NCBI RefSeq assembly: GCF_000429825.1 | Contig: NZ_AUCP01000049.1 | Location: 1 to 50,283 of the forward strand | Source: Cohnella thermotolerans DSM 17683 | GTDB taxonomy: Bacteria; Bacillota; Bacilli; Paenibacillales; Paenibacillaceae | Direction: 5' to 3' | DNA: 50,283 nt | In this document: positions 26,797-36,116 of the stretch, piece by piece | Position numbering within the stretch: position 1 is the stretch's first letter | Layout of the letters: the number at the start of each line of letters is the position of its first letter | Made by a program: the position numbers and the translations under genes | The notes under the pieces: model-generated | The model's input: the letters and a program-made list of their open reading frames with translations, nothing else | What the model was told of the DNA's origin: nothing | Databases searched by the model: none

Positions 26797-29505
26797 TTAT
26801 TGCTGAGCGAGCATTTGACGGAGCACCGTCTGCAGAATGCCGCTGTTGCGGTAGTAATCGATGTCGACCATCGAGTCGAGGCGGACGATGACCGGGAACT
26901 CGAAGGTGGTGCCGTCTTCGCGCGTGGCGGTGACGGTTACCGTTTGGCCCGGTTGGACATCGTTGTTCAGGCCGGTAATATCGAACGTCTCGCGGCCGGT
27001 AATGCCAAGCGTTTTCCAGCTGTGTCCCGGTTGGAACTGCAGCGGCAGGACGCCCATGCCGACGAGGTTGGAGCGGTGAATCCGTTCGAAGCTTTCGGCG
27101 ATGACCGCCTTGACGCCGAGCAGGAACGTGCCTTTGGCCGCCCAGTCGCGGGAGGACCCGGTTCCGTATTCTTTGCCGGCGATGACGACGAGATTCGTTT
27201 TGCTGCTTTGGTATTTCATCGACGCGTCGTAGATGGACATCACTTCGTTGGTCGGCAGGTACGTGGTGACGCCGCCTTCCGTGCCCGGAGCGACCTGGTT
27301 GCGGATCCGGATGTTCGCGAACGTGCCGCGCATCATGACCTCGTGGTGGCCGCGGCGGGAGCCGTACGAGTTGAAGTCCTTCTTGTCTACGCCGTGCTCG
27401 AGCAAGTATTTGCCGGCAGGGCTGTCGACTTTAATGTTGCCGGCTGGCGAGATATGGTCCGTCGTCACGGAGTCGCCGAGCAGCGCCAGGACGCGCGCTT
27501 TCTTGATGTCGGCGATGTCGCCCGGCTCGGAGCCCAGATCGTTGAAGAACGGCGGGTTCGCGATGTAGGTCGACTTCGGGTCCCATTCGTACAGCTCGCC
27601 CTTCGGCACCGGAATTTTGTTCCATTGCTCGTTCTGCGTAAACACGTTCTCGTATTTGGCGCGGAACATATCCGGAGTCAGCGATTTGCCAATCGCTTCC
27701 TGAATCTCTTCGTTGGTCGGCCAGATGTCCTTCAGGTACACCGGCTCGTTCTTGCTGTCGTAGCCGATCGGATCGTTCGCCAGGTCGATGTTGACCGTGC
27801 CGGCGAGCGCGTAAGCGACGACGAGCGGCGGCGAAGCGAGGTAGTTCGCTTTGACCTGCGCGTGAACGCGGCCTTCGAAGTTCCGGTTGCCGGACAGCAC
27901 GGCCGCGACGGTCAGGTCGTTGTCGGCGATCGCCTGGCTGACTTCATCCGGCAACGGACCGGAGTTGCCGATACAAGTCGCGCAGCCGTAGCCGGCGACG
28001 TAGAAGCCGAGCTTCTCCAGGTAAGGGAGCAGGCCGGCCTTGGTCAGGTAGTCGGTGACGACGAGCGAGCCCGGCGTCAGCGAGCTCTTGACGTACGCCG
28101 GCTTGGTCAGGCCGCGTTCGACCGCTTTCTTCGCGACGAGACCCGCGCCCAGCATGACGCTCGGGTTGGACGTGTTCGTACAGCTCGTGATCGCGGCGAT
28201 GACGACGGCGCCCGTGGTCAGCTTGCTCACTTGGCCGTTCTTGTGCTTCACTTCCGCCGTTTGCGCGATCTTCTCTTCGGACAGGCCGTAGCCGCCCTTG
28301 TCGATCGGCGTGCGGATGATGTCGTTGAACGCCTGCTTCATCGAGGTCAGCTCGACGCGGTCTTGCGGGCGTTTCGGGCCGGCGAGGCTCGGAACGATCG
28401 TCGACAGGTCCAGCTCCAGGATGTCGGTGAACACCGGATCCGGCGTATCGTCCGTGCGGAACATGCCTTGCGCTTTGTAGTAGGCTTCGACAAGCTCGAT
28501 TTGCTTCTCGTCGCGGCCGGTCAGGCGCATGTAGTTGAGCGTCTCTTGGTCGACCGGGAAGAAGCCGATCGTGGCGCCGTATTCCGGAGCCATGTTGGCG
28601 ACGGTCGCGCGGTCCGCCAGGCTGATGTTGGACAGGCCGGAGCCGAAAAACTCGACGAACTTGCCGACGACGCCTTTCTTCCGGAGAATTTGCGTAACGG
28701 TCAGCGCCAGGTCGGTCGCCGTAGCGCCTTCGGCCAAGCGGCCCGTCAGGCGGAAGCCGATGACTTCCGGCATAACGAAGTACAGCGGCTGCCCCAGCAT
28801 GCCGGCTTCCGCCTCGATGCCGCCGACGCCCCAGCCGACGACGCCGAGACCGTTGATCATCGTCGTGTGGGAGTCCGTGCCGACGAGGGAATCCGGGTAA
28901 ACTTCGGTGACGCCGTTTTTCGTTTTCGTAGCGGCTACGGATGCCAGGTACTCCAGGTTGACCTGGTGAACGATACCGGTAGCCGGCGGCACGGCGCGGA
29001 AATTATCGAACGCCGTTTGCGCCCAGCGCAGGAAGCGGTAGCGTTCTTCGTTGCGTTCGAATTCGACGTCCATGTTGTATTTCAGCGCGTCCGGGGTGCC
29101 GAACGCGTCGACCATGACGGAGTGGTCGATGACGAGGTCGACCGGTACGAGCGGGTTGATCCGCTTCGGGTCGCCGCCCGCCTTCTTGACGGTTTCGCGC
29201 ATGGCGGCCAGGTCGACGACGACGGGAACGCCCGTGAAGTCTTGCAGAACGATGCGCGCGGGGATGAACGGAATTTCCTTATCCTCGCGTCCGTTGGTCC
29301 AGTTCGCAATTTGTTTGATGTGCTCCAGCGTAATGGCGCGTCCGTCGAATTGGCGGATAGCCGCTTCGAGCAGCACTTTCATGGAGAACGGAAGCTTGGA
29401 TACGGGCCCCAAGCCTTGCTGCTCCAGCCGCTGCAGATCGTAATACCGGTACGTCTGACCGGCGGCTTGCAGGTCGGTCTGAACCTGATAAGGCAGGTTA
29501 GACAA
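26797..29505 (-). CDS. acnA: aconitate hydratase
   Basis: TCA-cycle enzyme of 902 residues that isomerises citrate to isocitrate on a 4Fe-4S cluster. TTG at 29505 is the start, with GGGAGG 9 bases before; no ATG fits. Cluster cysteines are seen in [11 protein letters not shown] and [34 protein letters not shown] is the substrate region. The C-terminal swivel domain contains [16 protein letters not shown]. The length fits the AcnA/CitB class, which in Bacillus also binds RNA. A promoter lies at 29572-29600 and a palindrome in the leader at 29525-29545. Confidence 0.97.
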   Translation of the reverse strand: MSNLPYQVQTDLQAAGQTYRYYDLQRLEQQGLGPVSKLPFSMKVLLEAAIRQFDGRAITLEHIKQIANWTNGREDKEIPFIPARIVLQDFTGVPVVVDLAAMRETVKKAGGDPKRINPLVPVDLVIDHSVMVDAFGTPDALKYNMDVEFERNEERYRFLRWAQTAFDNFRAVPPATGIVHQVNLEYLASVAATKTKNGVTEVYPDSLVGTDSHTTMINGLGVVGWGVGGIEAEAGMLGQPLYFVMPEVIGFRLTGRLAEGATATDLALTVTQILRKKGVVGKFVEFFGSGLSNISLADRATVANMAPEYGATIGFFPVDQETLNYMRLTGRDEKQIELVEAYYKAQGMFRTDDTPDPVFTDILELDLSTIVPSLAGPKRPQDRVELTSMKQAFNDIIRTPIDKGGYGLSEEKIAQTAEVKHKNGQVSKLTTGAVVIAAITSCTNTSNPSVMLGAGLVAKKAVERGLTKPAYVKSSLTPGSLVVTDYLTKAGLLPYLEKLGFYVAGYGCATCIGNSGPLPDEVSQAIADNDLTVAAVLSGNRNFEGRVHAQVKANYLASPPLVVAYALAGTVNIDLANDPIGYDSKNEPVYLKDIWPTNEEIQEAIGKSLTPDMFRAKYENVFTQNEQWNKIPVPKGELYEWDPKSTYIANPPFFNDLGSEPGDIADIKKARVLALLGDSVTTDHISPAGNIKVDSPAGKYLLEHGVDKKDFNSYGSRRGHHEVMMRGTFANIRIRNQVAPGTEGGVTTYLPTNEVMSIYDASMKYQSSKTNLVVIAGKEYGTGSSRDWAAKGTFLLGVKAVIAESFERIHRSNLVGMGVLPLQFQPGHSWKTLGITGRETFDITGLNNDVQPGQTVTVTATREDGTTFEFPVIVRLDSMVDIDYYRNSGILQTVLRQMLAQQ

Positions 29506-29524
29506 TTCAATCAGCCTCCCGATA

Positions 29525-29600
29525 GAGTTTCAAAGAGTGAAACTCGATTTCAAAAATAACCTTCGATACTAAGTATACCTTTAAGCGCGTTCTCCGTAAA
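29525..29600 (-). promoter_or_regulatory. acnA promoter with palindrome in the leader
   Basis: On the minus strand TTTACG (29595-29600) and TATACT (29572-29577) are 17 bases apart. Downstream, GAGTTTCA-AAGAG-TGAAACTC (29525-29545) is a perfect 8-bp inverted repeat between the transcript start and the ribosome site. It could be an operator or a leader hairpin. The Bacillus CcpC dyad (ATAA-N7-TTAT) was not seen. Confidence 0.55.
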
Positions 29601-29919
29601 GACGAATTTCGCCTTCTTGAAGCGGAATTAAACGTCTTTGCATCCCGAAAACGGAAGTCGGCCGTGCGCCGGTTCCGGCAAGCCCGTTGTCCGCCGAACG
29701 TCCCGGCGCTTCCGACCGAACGCCCCCGCCGCGGGCCAAGCTCCCAAACGTTGACCGGACTGCCTTAGGATGCCACATGTCGCGCGATGTTCATCCGTAT
29801 CGGTTGTGAGGATTGTTGCGGCTGTCGGGCGGCCGTTCTTCGCATTCCCGTCATGCGGCGCCGCCAAGGCGAATAGAATGAATCGACGCAATCTGCGCCA
29901 TGCGGGAGGGGGAAGGCGG

Positions 29920-31008
29920 ATGCCGGATCGGGAGAGCGGCTGGCAACAGGCGTTGGTCGATTACGTAAACGCCGTAAACGAGGACGGGCTAAGCGGACAG
30001 GCCGGAACTTATCGGCGCGTGCCCGATCCGGAGCACCGGGCCCGCCTGATGCGGAAGTACGAGGCGGCGTCGGACCGGAGGCGGCCGTTGCGCGCGAAGC
30101 GGGTTCGCAGCGAAATTCGCGCGCGGCTGCTCCGCAAAGCCGAGAAGGCAACGGAGGCCGAGTGCGACGTACAGCTTCACCTGCTCCATTCGTACGAGCA
30201 GGAGAGCCTGTCGTGGCAGGAGGAGCGGCTGGAGCGGGAGCGGATCCGGTTCATCCGGGCGGGCAGCCGCTGGCGCATCGACCGGATCGAGCCGCTGGCG
30301 ACGGAGCGGCGGGAGGAAGCCTGGCCCGTACACGAAGCGGAGGCGGGAGAGGGGTTCGGATGGGGCGGGAGAACGGTCATCCCGTCCGTGCCTTATATCA
30401 ATCCCGCCGCGATGACGGCGTTCAAATCCAAAGTGCTCGCCGGACCGGGAGCGGCCGGCGGCGGCCCAGGGGAAGGCTGGTTCGATCCGTCGCGAAGGGG
30501 AACGCCGTACCGGCGGGAAGAAACGGTTGCCTACGCGGACCGCTGGTGGGGCGAATATAACCCCGCCTACGAGGGTTTTGAGGTCAATTGCACCAACTAC
30601 GTATCCCAATGCATCTTTGCAGGGGGTGCGCCAATGAACTATACTGGGAGAAGAGAATCGGGCTGGTGGTACAAAGGACGCGTGAACGGCCAGGAGCTGT
30701 GGAGCTACAGCTGGGCGGTGGCGCACGGCTTGCAGAATTACTTGTCGCGGCCGCGTTCCTGGGGGTTGCGCGCGGAATTGGTGGAATCGCCGCGGCAGCT
30801 CATGCTGGGCGACGTCATTTGTTACGACTGGGACGGCAACGGGCGGTTCCAGCACAACACGGTCGTGACCGCGTTCACCCCGGACGGAATGCCGCTCGTG
30901 AACGCCAATACGATAAGCAGCCGCCACCGCTATTGGGATTACCGCGATTCGTACGCCTGGACGGAACGCACCCAATACCGCTTTTTTCATATCGTCGACG
31001 AATTTTGA
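29920..31008 (+). CDS. protein with C-terminal putative amidase domain (Amidase_6 type)
   Basis: The product has 362 residues. ATG 29920 follows GGGAGGGGGAAGG; a longer frame upstream lacks a ribosome site. There is no signal peptide. The first 150 residues are helical and rich in Arg and Glu. The C-terminal domain (about 205-360) begins YRREETVAYADRWWGEYNPA and has the cysteine block NCTNYVSQCIFAGG. GDVICYDWDGNGRFQHNTVV carries the His, as in the papain-like amidase domain found in YhbB-type proteins of Bacillales. Such domains are thought to act on cell-wall peptides or protein amides. The lack of an export signal is odd for a wall enzyme. Confidence 0.85.
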   Translation: MPDRESGWQQALVDYVNAVNEDGLSGQAGTYRRVPDPEHRARLMRKYEAASDRRRPLRAKRVRSEIRARLLRKAEKATEAECDVQLHLLHSYEQESLSWQEERLERERIRFIRAGSRWRIDRIEPLATERREEAWPVHEAEAGEGFGWGGRTVIPSVPYINPAAMTAFKSKVLAGPGAAGGGPGEGWFDPSRRGTPYRREETVAYADRWWGEYNPAYEGFEVNCTNYVSQCIFAGGAPMNYTGRRESGWWYKGRVNGQELWSYSWAVAHGLQNYLSRPRSWGLRAELVESPRQLMLGDVICYDWDGNGRFQHNTVVTAFTPDGMPLVNANTISSRHRYWDYRDSYAWTERTQYRFFHIVDEF

Positions 31009-31050
31009 ACGCGCCGGGACGATTTCTTAGCTGAGTACTGGAGGAGAACC

Positions 31051-32199
31051 ATGGGACATAAAGTGCGCGTCGGCCTCGTCTACGGCGGACGCTCGGGAGA
31101 GCACGAAGTTTCGCTTCAAACCGCGCTTGCGGTGCTTAAATCGTTCGACTACGACAAATACGAAATCATTCCGTTTTATATTACGAAGAAAGGACAATGG
31201 AAATCGGGACCGCTGCTGCAGGCGCCCCCTGCGACGGTCGCCGAATTGCAATTCGGCGGGGCGAAGAACGCGTCCGGGGATGGCTTGCAGATGCAGGCGA
31301 ACGCGCTGCTGCCGGTGCTGCAAGGGATGTCGGAGAGGGTGCTCGCCGAAGGCGAAGGCGCCGCGGACGGCCGGGCGATCGACGTCATGTTCCCGCTGCT
31401 TCATGGCACATTCGGCGAGGACGGGACGATTCAGGGGTTGTTCGAGATGGCGGGCCTGCCCTACGTCGGGGCGGGCGTTCTCGCTTCCGCTGTCGGCATG
31501 GACAAAGCCGCGATGAAGACGATGTTCGCGCAAGCCGGGTTGCCGCAGGTGAATTACCGGTTCTTTACGCGATTCCAGTGGAACCGCGCCAGGGATACCA
31601 AGATCGCGGACATTGAGGAATCGCTCGGCTATCCTTGCTTCGTGAAGCCGGCCAACCTGGGGTCCAGCGTCGGCATCTCGAAGGCGCGCAACCGGGACGA
31701 ACTGGCGGCCGCCGTCGAGCAAGCCTTCAGGTACGATCGCAAAGTAATCGTGGAGGAGTTCATCGACGCGCGGGAGATCGAAGTGAGCGTGCTCGGCAAC
31801 GACGAGCCCCGCGCTTCGGTGCCGGGCGAGATCGTCAGCTCGAACGAATTTTACGATTACAAAGCCAAATATACCGACGGCAAATCCGTCATGGTCATTC
31901 CGGCCGATCTTCCTCCGGAAACGGCGCAGGCGGTTCGCGAGATGGCGATTCGGGCGTTCCTGGCCATCGACGGCTCCGGGCTTTGCCGCGCGGATTTCTT
32001 CCTCCGCCGAAGCGACGGCGCCCTGTTCATCAACGAAGTGAACACGCTGCCCGGCTTTACGCCGTTCAGCATGTATCCGCTCCTGTGGCAAGAGACGGGC
32101 CTCTCGTACCGCGAGCTGCTCGATGAGCTCATCCGGCTCGGCATCGAACGGTTCGAGGAGAAGCAGTCGATTGATTACGGCGGAGGAGCAACGGAATAA
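31051..32199 (+). CDS. ddl: D-alanine--D-alanine ligase
   Basis: ATP-grasp ligase of 382 residues that makes D-Ala-D-Ala for peptidoglycan. ATG 31051 follows GGAGGAG (31040-31046). Typical blocks are GGRSGEHEVSLQTA, FPLLHGTFGEDGTIQGLFEM, PYVGAGVLASAVGMDK, CFVKPANLGSSVGISKA, and the metal-binding end FINEVNTLPGFTPFSMYP. The omega-loop begins EFYDYKAKY; the Tyr of this block is the one found in D-Ala-D-Ala (not D-lactate) ligases, so vancomycin resistance is not implied. It stands alone with a terminator after it. Confidence 0.95.
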   Translation: MGHKVRVGLVYGGRSGEHEVSLQTALAVLKSFDYDKYEIIPFYITKKGQWKSGPLLQAPPATVAELQFGGAKNASGDGLQMQANALLPVLQGMSERVLAEGEGAADGRAIDVMFPLLHGTFGEDGTIQGLFEMAGLPYVGAGVLASAVGMDKAAMKTMFAQAGLPQVNYRFFTRFQWNRARDTKIADIEESLGYPCFVKPANLGSSVGISKARNRDELAAAVEQAFRYDRKVIVEEFIDAREIEVSVLGNDEPRASVPGEIVSSNEFYDYKAKYTDGKSVMVIPADLPPETAQAVREMAIRAFLAIDGSGLCRADFFLRRSDGALFINEVNTLPGFTPFSMYPLLWQETGLSYRELLDELIRLGIERFEEKQSIDYGGGATE

Positions 32200-32234
32200 A
32201 CGGTCCGCGAACCGCGGCCAAGCGAGATCGGCAG

Positions 32235-32277
32235 CCTCTGTCCGCCCCGGCGGCGGGAGAGGGGCCGGTTTCTTTTT
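32235..32277 (+). terminator. ddl terminator
   Basis: CCTCT-GT-CCGCC (32235-32246) pairs with GGCGG-G-AGAGG (32252-32262). A T-rich run (TTTCTTTTTG) follows a few bases later. Confidence 0.55.
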
Positions 32278-32317
32278 GTCTCCGTGAGCGGAATCGAGCG
32301 GCGAAAACCGGTGACGT

Positions 32318-32502
32318 CTAACGAATCCAGCTCACCCTATTTGGTCCAAATAGCGCGTCTGCCAAATGTAACGAACTCCAGCGTCGCTATTTGAGGCAAA
32401 GGGCGGCTTTTTCTCGATTTTTGGGCGCAATAGCGCGTCTGAAGTTCGTTAGCGCAAAAAATGCCCCGTTTCGACGCTCTTAAGAACCATACGGTTCGTT
32501 AG
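32318..32502. repeat. cluster of TAACGAA / TTCGTTA interspersed repeats
   Basis: CTAACGAATCCAG (32318-32330), GTAACGAACTCCAG (32368-32381), AATAGCGCGTCTG (32349-32361), AATAGCGCGTCTGAAGTTCG (32429-32448) and CGGTTCGTTAG (32492-32502) alternate in orientation. The same words occur at 845-978. The ddl to 32821 gap (about 620 bp) holds this cluster, a second repeat set and a promoter, but no gene that I can support. Confidence 0.55.
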
Positions 32503-32600
32503 AAAATAGGGGTTAGCAGCTTCGCTTCTCCGCAGAGCCCCTCGTCGTTCAAGAACGCCGGAGGCGTTTTTGCTTCTGACGATTCGGGGTGTGATCGGCG

Positions 32601-32728
32601 CGTTGCTCGAAATCATCGAACAGCGGCGGCGAGGAGCATTCGGGAAGGGCATTGTTCGATAAAGTCGAACAACGGCCTCGGACGGAGGTGTTACGGAGGC
32701 GCGGTTGCCTAAAAGAATCGAACATCGG
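32601..32728. repeat. three degenerate ~50-bp repeats ending in TCGAACANCGG
   Basis: Copies end at TCGAACAGCGG (32616-32626), TCGAACAACGG (32665-32675) and TCGAACATCGG (32718-32728). Each is preceded by a related GTTG/ATTG...AAA stretch. The period is 49 then 53 bases. Function unknown; they lie just before the promoter of the next gene. Confidence 0.4.
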
Positions 32729-32762
32729 CCGCCACACGGATGGGGGTTTTGCCGTATCGGCC

Positions 32763-32791
32763 TTCATTCCGCAAACCGCCTGGTTTATAAT
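32763..32791 (+). promoter_or_regulatory. promoter of the 107-residue protein gene
   Basis: TTCATT (32763-32768) and a perfect TATAAT (32786-32791) are 17 bases apart, 30 bases before the start codon. Confidence 0.6.
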
Positions 32792-32820
32792 AGCAACAAA
32801 CAAGCGAACGGAGGATGGCC

Positions 32821-33144
32821 ATGGGGTTTCAGACCGAATTCAATTCCGTGTGCAAGTTCAAATCGGAGCAAGAGCTGTACGAGCTGCTCGAATACGGGCG
32901 CGGCAAAATGGTCAAGAAGCAGTTCCGCGTCTTCCCGACGGGGCAGAAAGTGATCGCGTATTCGCCCGACAACAAAGCCGTCGCCATCGTGCGCATTCTC
33001 GCTTCCATCGCCGAAATCAATTTTCAAGGCGAAGAAGTGACGGAAGTGGAGATGGAGCTGGTCAGGCGCCTGACCGAGGAAGAGTCGCGGGTTCAGACGG
33101 CGCTGGCTTACGAGATGTTTTTCGGAGACAAAGAAAACGGCTGA
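32821..33144 (+). CDS. small conserved-looking protein of unknown function
   Basis: The product has 107 residues. ATG 32821 is 6 bases after GGAGG (32810-32814); the ATG at 32815 touches the ribosome site and is rejected. The protein is soluble and charged. A short N-terminal alpha-beta part (FKSEQELYELLEYGRGKMVK) is followed by strands (QFRVFPTGQKVIAYSPDNKA) and a Glu-rich helix. There is no signal peptide, membrane helix or metal motif. A strong promoter and good codon use support a real gene. I do not recognise the family. uvsE follows 60 bases later and may be co-transcribed. Confidence 0.8.
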   Translation: MGFQTEFNSVCKFKSEQELYELLEYGRGKMVKKQFRVFPTGQKVIAYSPDNKAVAIVRILASIAEINFQGEEVTEVEMELVRRLTEEESRVQTALAYEMFFGDKENG

Positions 33145-33204
33145 CCGCCCGGCGATTGGGCACACTCTTCGTAATGCGATTACGGCGGAACGGGAGTGGA
33201 CGGC

Positions 33205-34197
33205 TTGATTGTACGGTTCGGATTCGTCGCCATGTCGATGCAACTGGAGAATGCGTCTCCGTCCCGGACGATGACGATGGCAAGCTTCGCCAAGCTGGCC
33301 GACCGCGAAGCCGGATTGCGGCGCCTGGAGCGGCTGGCCGAAGAGAACTTGGGCAATACGCTTCGCCTGCTGAAGCATTGCAAATATATGGACGTGAAGG
33401 TCTTCCGATTCACATCGAAGTTCATTCCTCTGGCGACCCACGAGGCGCTGGCCGATTGGTCGCCTTACGAGGCGCTCGCTCCGGCCTTCGCCGAAGTCGG
33501 CGATTTCGTCAAGGAGCAGGGGATGCGCGTGTCGTTCCATCCGGACCATTTCACGGTGCTCAGCACGCCCCGGGAGGACGTCCTTCGTCATTCGACGAAG
33601 GATCTGGACCACCACGTCCGCATGCTGGAGCTGATGGGACTGGACGAACGGGCGACGTGCAACATCCACATAGGCGGAACCTACGGCGACAAGGCGGCGG
33701 CCGGCGAGCGGTTCCTGCGGCATTTCGCCGGTCTGGACGGACGCATTCGGCGGCGGCTCACGCTCGAAAACGACGACAAAACGTTTAACGCCGCGGAGAC
33801 GCTGGTGATCAGCGAAGCGGCGGGAGCGCCGATGGTGCTCGACATCCACCATCACGCCGTCAACAGCGGCGGTGAGCGTGCCGAAGCGCTGTGGCCGCGC
33901 ATTATGCGCACCTGGCAGCGGCCGGAAGCGAATGCGCCGCCACTGCCGCCCAAAATTCACGCGTCCAGCCCCAAGAGCGCGAACGATCCGCGAGGCCACG
34001 CCGATTATGTGGAGCCCGGGCCGTTGCTCGATTTTCTCGTCGCGATCGCGGATGGGACTCCCGCCGTCGACGTAATGATCGAGGCGAAGCGCAAGGACGA
34101 AGCGCTGCTGAAGCTGATGGACGATCTGCGCGCCGTCTCGGCCGCAGGCGGGCCGGTTCGGATCGTGGACGGAGCGACCGTGGAGATCGGTTCGTGA
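33205..34197 (+). CDS. uvsE: UV DNA damage endonuclease (UVDE)
   Basis: Repair nuclease of 330 residues that nicks DNA 5' of UV photoproducts. TTG 33205 is chosen because CGGGAG lies about 8 bases before and the protein then begins MIVRFGFVAMSMQLENASPS, as in UVDE proteins. A GTG at 33196 is in frame but overlaps the ribosome site. TIM-barrel metal ligands are visible in VSFHPDHFTVL, CNIHIGG, LTLENDDKTF, VLDIHHHAVN, KIHASSPK and MIEAKRKDEAL. The length is normal. UVDE is common in spore-forming Bacillales. Confidence 0.95.
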   Translation: MIVRFGFVAMSMQLENASPSRTMTMASFAKLADREAGLRRLERLAEENLGNTLRLLKHCKYMDVKVFRFTSKFIPLATHEALADWSPYEALAPAFAEVGDFVKEQGMRVSFHPDHFTVLSTPREDVLRHSTKDLDHHVRMLELMGLDERATCNIHIGGTYGDKAAAGERFLRHFAGLDGRIRRRLTLENDDKTFNAAETLVISEAAGAPMVLDIHHHAVNSGGERAEALWPRIMRTWQRPEANAPPLPPKIHASSPKSANDPRGHADYVEPGPLLDFLVAIADGTPAVDVMIEAKRKDEALLKLMDDLRAVSAAGGPVRIVDGATVEIGS

Positions 34198-34245
34198 CCG
34201 TCGGACAAAATGATTTCGATAACAGGCGGAACGAGCGCCTATCTG

Positions 34246-34254
34246 TGTTACAAT
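34246..34254 (+). promoter_or_regulatory. extended -10 promoter of the TauE-type transporter gene
   Basis: TGTTACAAT combines TACAAT with the TG extension. It is 26 bases before the ATG; no convincing -35 is seen. Confidence 0.45.
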
Positions 34255-34279
34255 GAACACGCATAAAGGATGAAGACAT

Positions 34280-35104
34280 ATGTGGCTGGCTTGGGCATCG
34301 ATGGTGCTGATCGGCGTCGTATCGGCTATTTTCGGAAGCATCGTTGGGTTGGGAGGCGGCATCGTCATCGTGCCTTCGCTCGTGCTGCTGGGGCCTTCCC
34401 TGTTCGGGGAGACGATTCCTTCGCAGCATGCGGTCGGAACCTCGCTGGCCGTTCTGATTTTTACCGCCATGTCGGCGACATGGATTTACAAAAAGCAGGG
34501 CAAAGTCGATTTCCGCAGCGGCTGGCTGTTTTTCGCCACGAGCGGACCGGCCGCGATGGCCGGCGCCGCCGTCACGAACTGGATCCCGCAGGGGCCTTTT
34601 CAACTGGCGTTCGGTATTTTCATGCTCATCATGTTCGGATTGATGATTGCGCGCGAGCGAATGAAGCCTCTGCAAATTCAATGGCGCATTCAGCGCTCTT
34701 TTACGGACGGAAGCGGCCACGCCTATACATACGGGTACAATCTTGCGCTCGCTCTGCTAATCGGCGCGGGTGTCGGCATTTCGTCCGGCTTGTTCGGCAT
34801 CGGCGGCGGATCGCTGTTCGTTCCGCTCATGGTGCTGCTGTTCCGTTTCCCGCCCCATGTGGCGACGGCAACGTCGATGTTCGTCATTTTGCTGTCGTCG
34901 GTGCTCGGAAGCGGCGTCCATTTGTGGCACGGCAACATCGACTGGTATTTGTTCTTGGCGCTGGCGCCCGGGGCGATCATCGGCGGCAGGGTCGGCGCCA
35001 TCATCGCTTCCAAGCTGACCGGCAAGCAACTGATGTGGCTGCTTCGGGCGACGCTGCTGGTAGTGGCTATCTATCTCATTATCAAAGGCCTGAGAGAACT
35101 ATAA
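34280..35104 (+). CDS. TauE/SafE family (sulfite exporter-like) membrane transporter
   Basis: Membrane protein of 274 residues with about eight transmembrane segments. ATG 34280 follows AAAGGATGAAG (34264-34274). The two family repeats are clear: IVGLGGGIVIVPSLVLLG near the N-terminus and GLFGIGGGSLFVPLMVLL in the second half. The TauE/SafE family moves organosulfur compounds or sulfite-like anions, but many members are uncharacterised. Nothing adjacent points to sulfur metabolism, so the substrate is open. Confidence 0.92.
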   Translation: MWLAWASMVLIGVVSAIFGSIVGLGGGIVIVPSLVLLGPSLFGETIPSQHAVGTSLAVLIFTAMSATWIYKKQGKVDFRSGWLFFATSGPAAMAGAAVTNWIPQGPFQLAFGIFMLIMFGLMIARERMKPLQIQWRIQRSFTDGSGHAYTYGYNLALALLIGAGVGISSGLFGIGGGSLFVPLMVLLFRFPPHVATATSMFVILLSSVLGSGVHLWHGNIDWYLFLALAPGAIIGGRVGAIIASKLTGKQLMWLLRATLLVVAIYLIIKGLREL

Positions 35105-35221
35105 AAGGCTGATCGAGGATGCCATTGGCCGGAACCGCTGCATCGCGCCAAACGTAGAAATGAAGAGAACAAATTCTTAGTATCACAACTCGCTATTAAA
35201 TAGAAGATTTGAGGGATGTTC

Positions 35222-36058
35222 ATGGAACAGACTGAATCAGTGATCGGCAGCAAGAGCTTCACAGCCGTTGCCGTCAACTGTGCTTCCAAGGCCGGAGAAT
35301 GGATCAAGAGCAAAATCGGCAACTTCGCCGAGCCCGATCTGAAGCAATCGATGCACGATCTGGTGACCGAAGTGGACAAAGGCTCGGAACGCCTAATCCG
35401 GAATCTGATCGGCACCCATTTTCCGCACCATTCCTTTCTGGGGGAAGAGGGCGTGGAGCCGGGCCCTGAAGCTTCCGTCAAGGCGCTTCAGGAAGTTAGC
35501 GAAGCCGAATATTTATGGATCGTCGATCCGGTCGACGGCACGACCAATTATGTTCACGGGTTCCCGTTCTACTCCGTGTCGATTGCGTTAGCTCATAAGG
35601 GACAAGTCATCGTCGGGGTCGTCTACGATCCGTCGCGCGACGAGCTGTTTGTCGCCGAACGGGGCAAGGGCGCTTACGTTCACGGCAAACGCATGCACGT
35701 CTCGAACGAGAGGACGCTGCGCCAGAGCTTGGTAGCGACGGGCTTCCCGGCCGATTATCAAGCGGCGCTCCCCGAGAATTTGCGCCAAATCCAGGCGCTC
35801 GCCCCGCAGGTCCGCAATCTGCGGATCGCCGGCTCCGCCGCGCTGCATATGGCCTATGTAGCCGCGGGCCGGCTGAGCGGCTTCTGGGAGATCGGGCTCA
35901 ACGCCTGGGATCTCGCGGCAGGCTCGCTGCTCGTGGAAGAAGCCGGCGGCAAAGTAACCGACCAATCCGGCGCCCCGTATCAACTGGGTGTCCGGAATGT
36001 AACGGCCAGCAACGGCTTCGTTCACGGCGAGCTGCTGGAAGCTTTGGCGAAAGCTTAA
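35222..36058 (+). CDS. inositol monophosphatase family protein (SuhB type)
   Basis: Mg-dependent phosphatase of 278 residues. ATG 35222 is 6 bases after GAGGG; ATG 35216 overlaps that site. The metal-site blocks are FLGEEGVEPG, IVDPVDGTTNYVHGFPFYS and, near the C-terminus, NAWDLAAGSLLVEEAGG. The family removes phosphate from inositol phosphate, or from related substrates such as histidinol phosphate or PAP. A small acidic protein gene follows 58 bases later. Confidence 0.93.
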   Translation: MEQTESVIGSKSFTAVAVNCASKAGEWIKSKIGNFAEPDLKQSMHDLVTEVDKGSERLIRNLIGTHFPHHSFLGEEGVEPGPEASVKALQEVSEAEYLWIVDPVDGTTNYVHGFPFYSVSIALAHKGQVIVGVVYDPSRDELFVAERGKGAYVHGKRMHVSNERTLRQSLVATGFPADYQAALPENLRQIQALAPQVRNLRIAGSAALHMAYVAAGRLSGFWEIGLNAWDLAAGSLLVEEAGGKVTDQSGAPYQLGVRNVTASNGFVHGELLEALAKA

Positions 36059-36116
36059 CCGCCCTGCATGTTCGATCGCCCCGCAGGCCATCCTATCGAA
36101 GCAAGGAGGGCGGCAA

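Noticed and set aside
26785..29559. A 924-residue open frame on the plus strand
   Set aside because: It mirrors aconitase on the opposite strand, has the same shadow composition and lacks motifs. The minus-strand aconitase has all its cluster cysteines.
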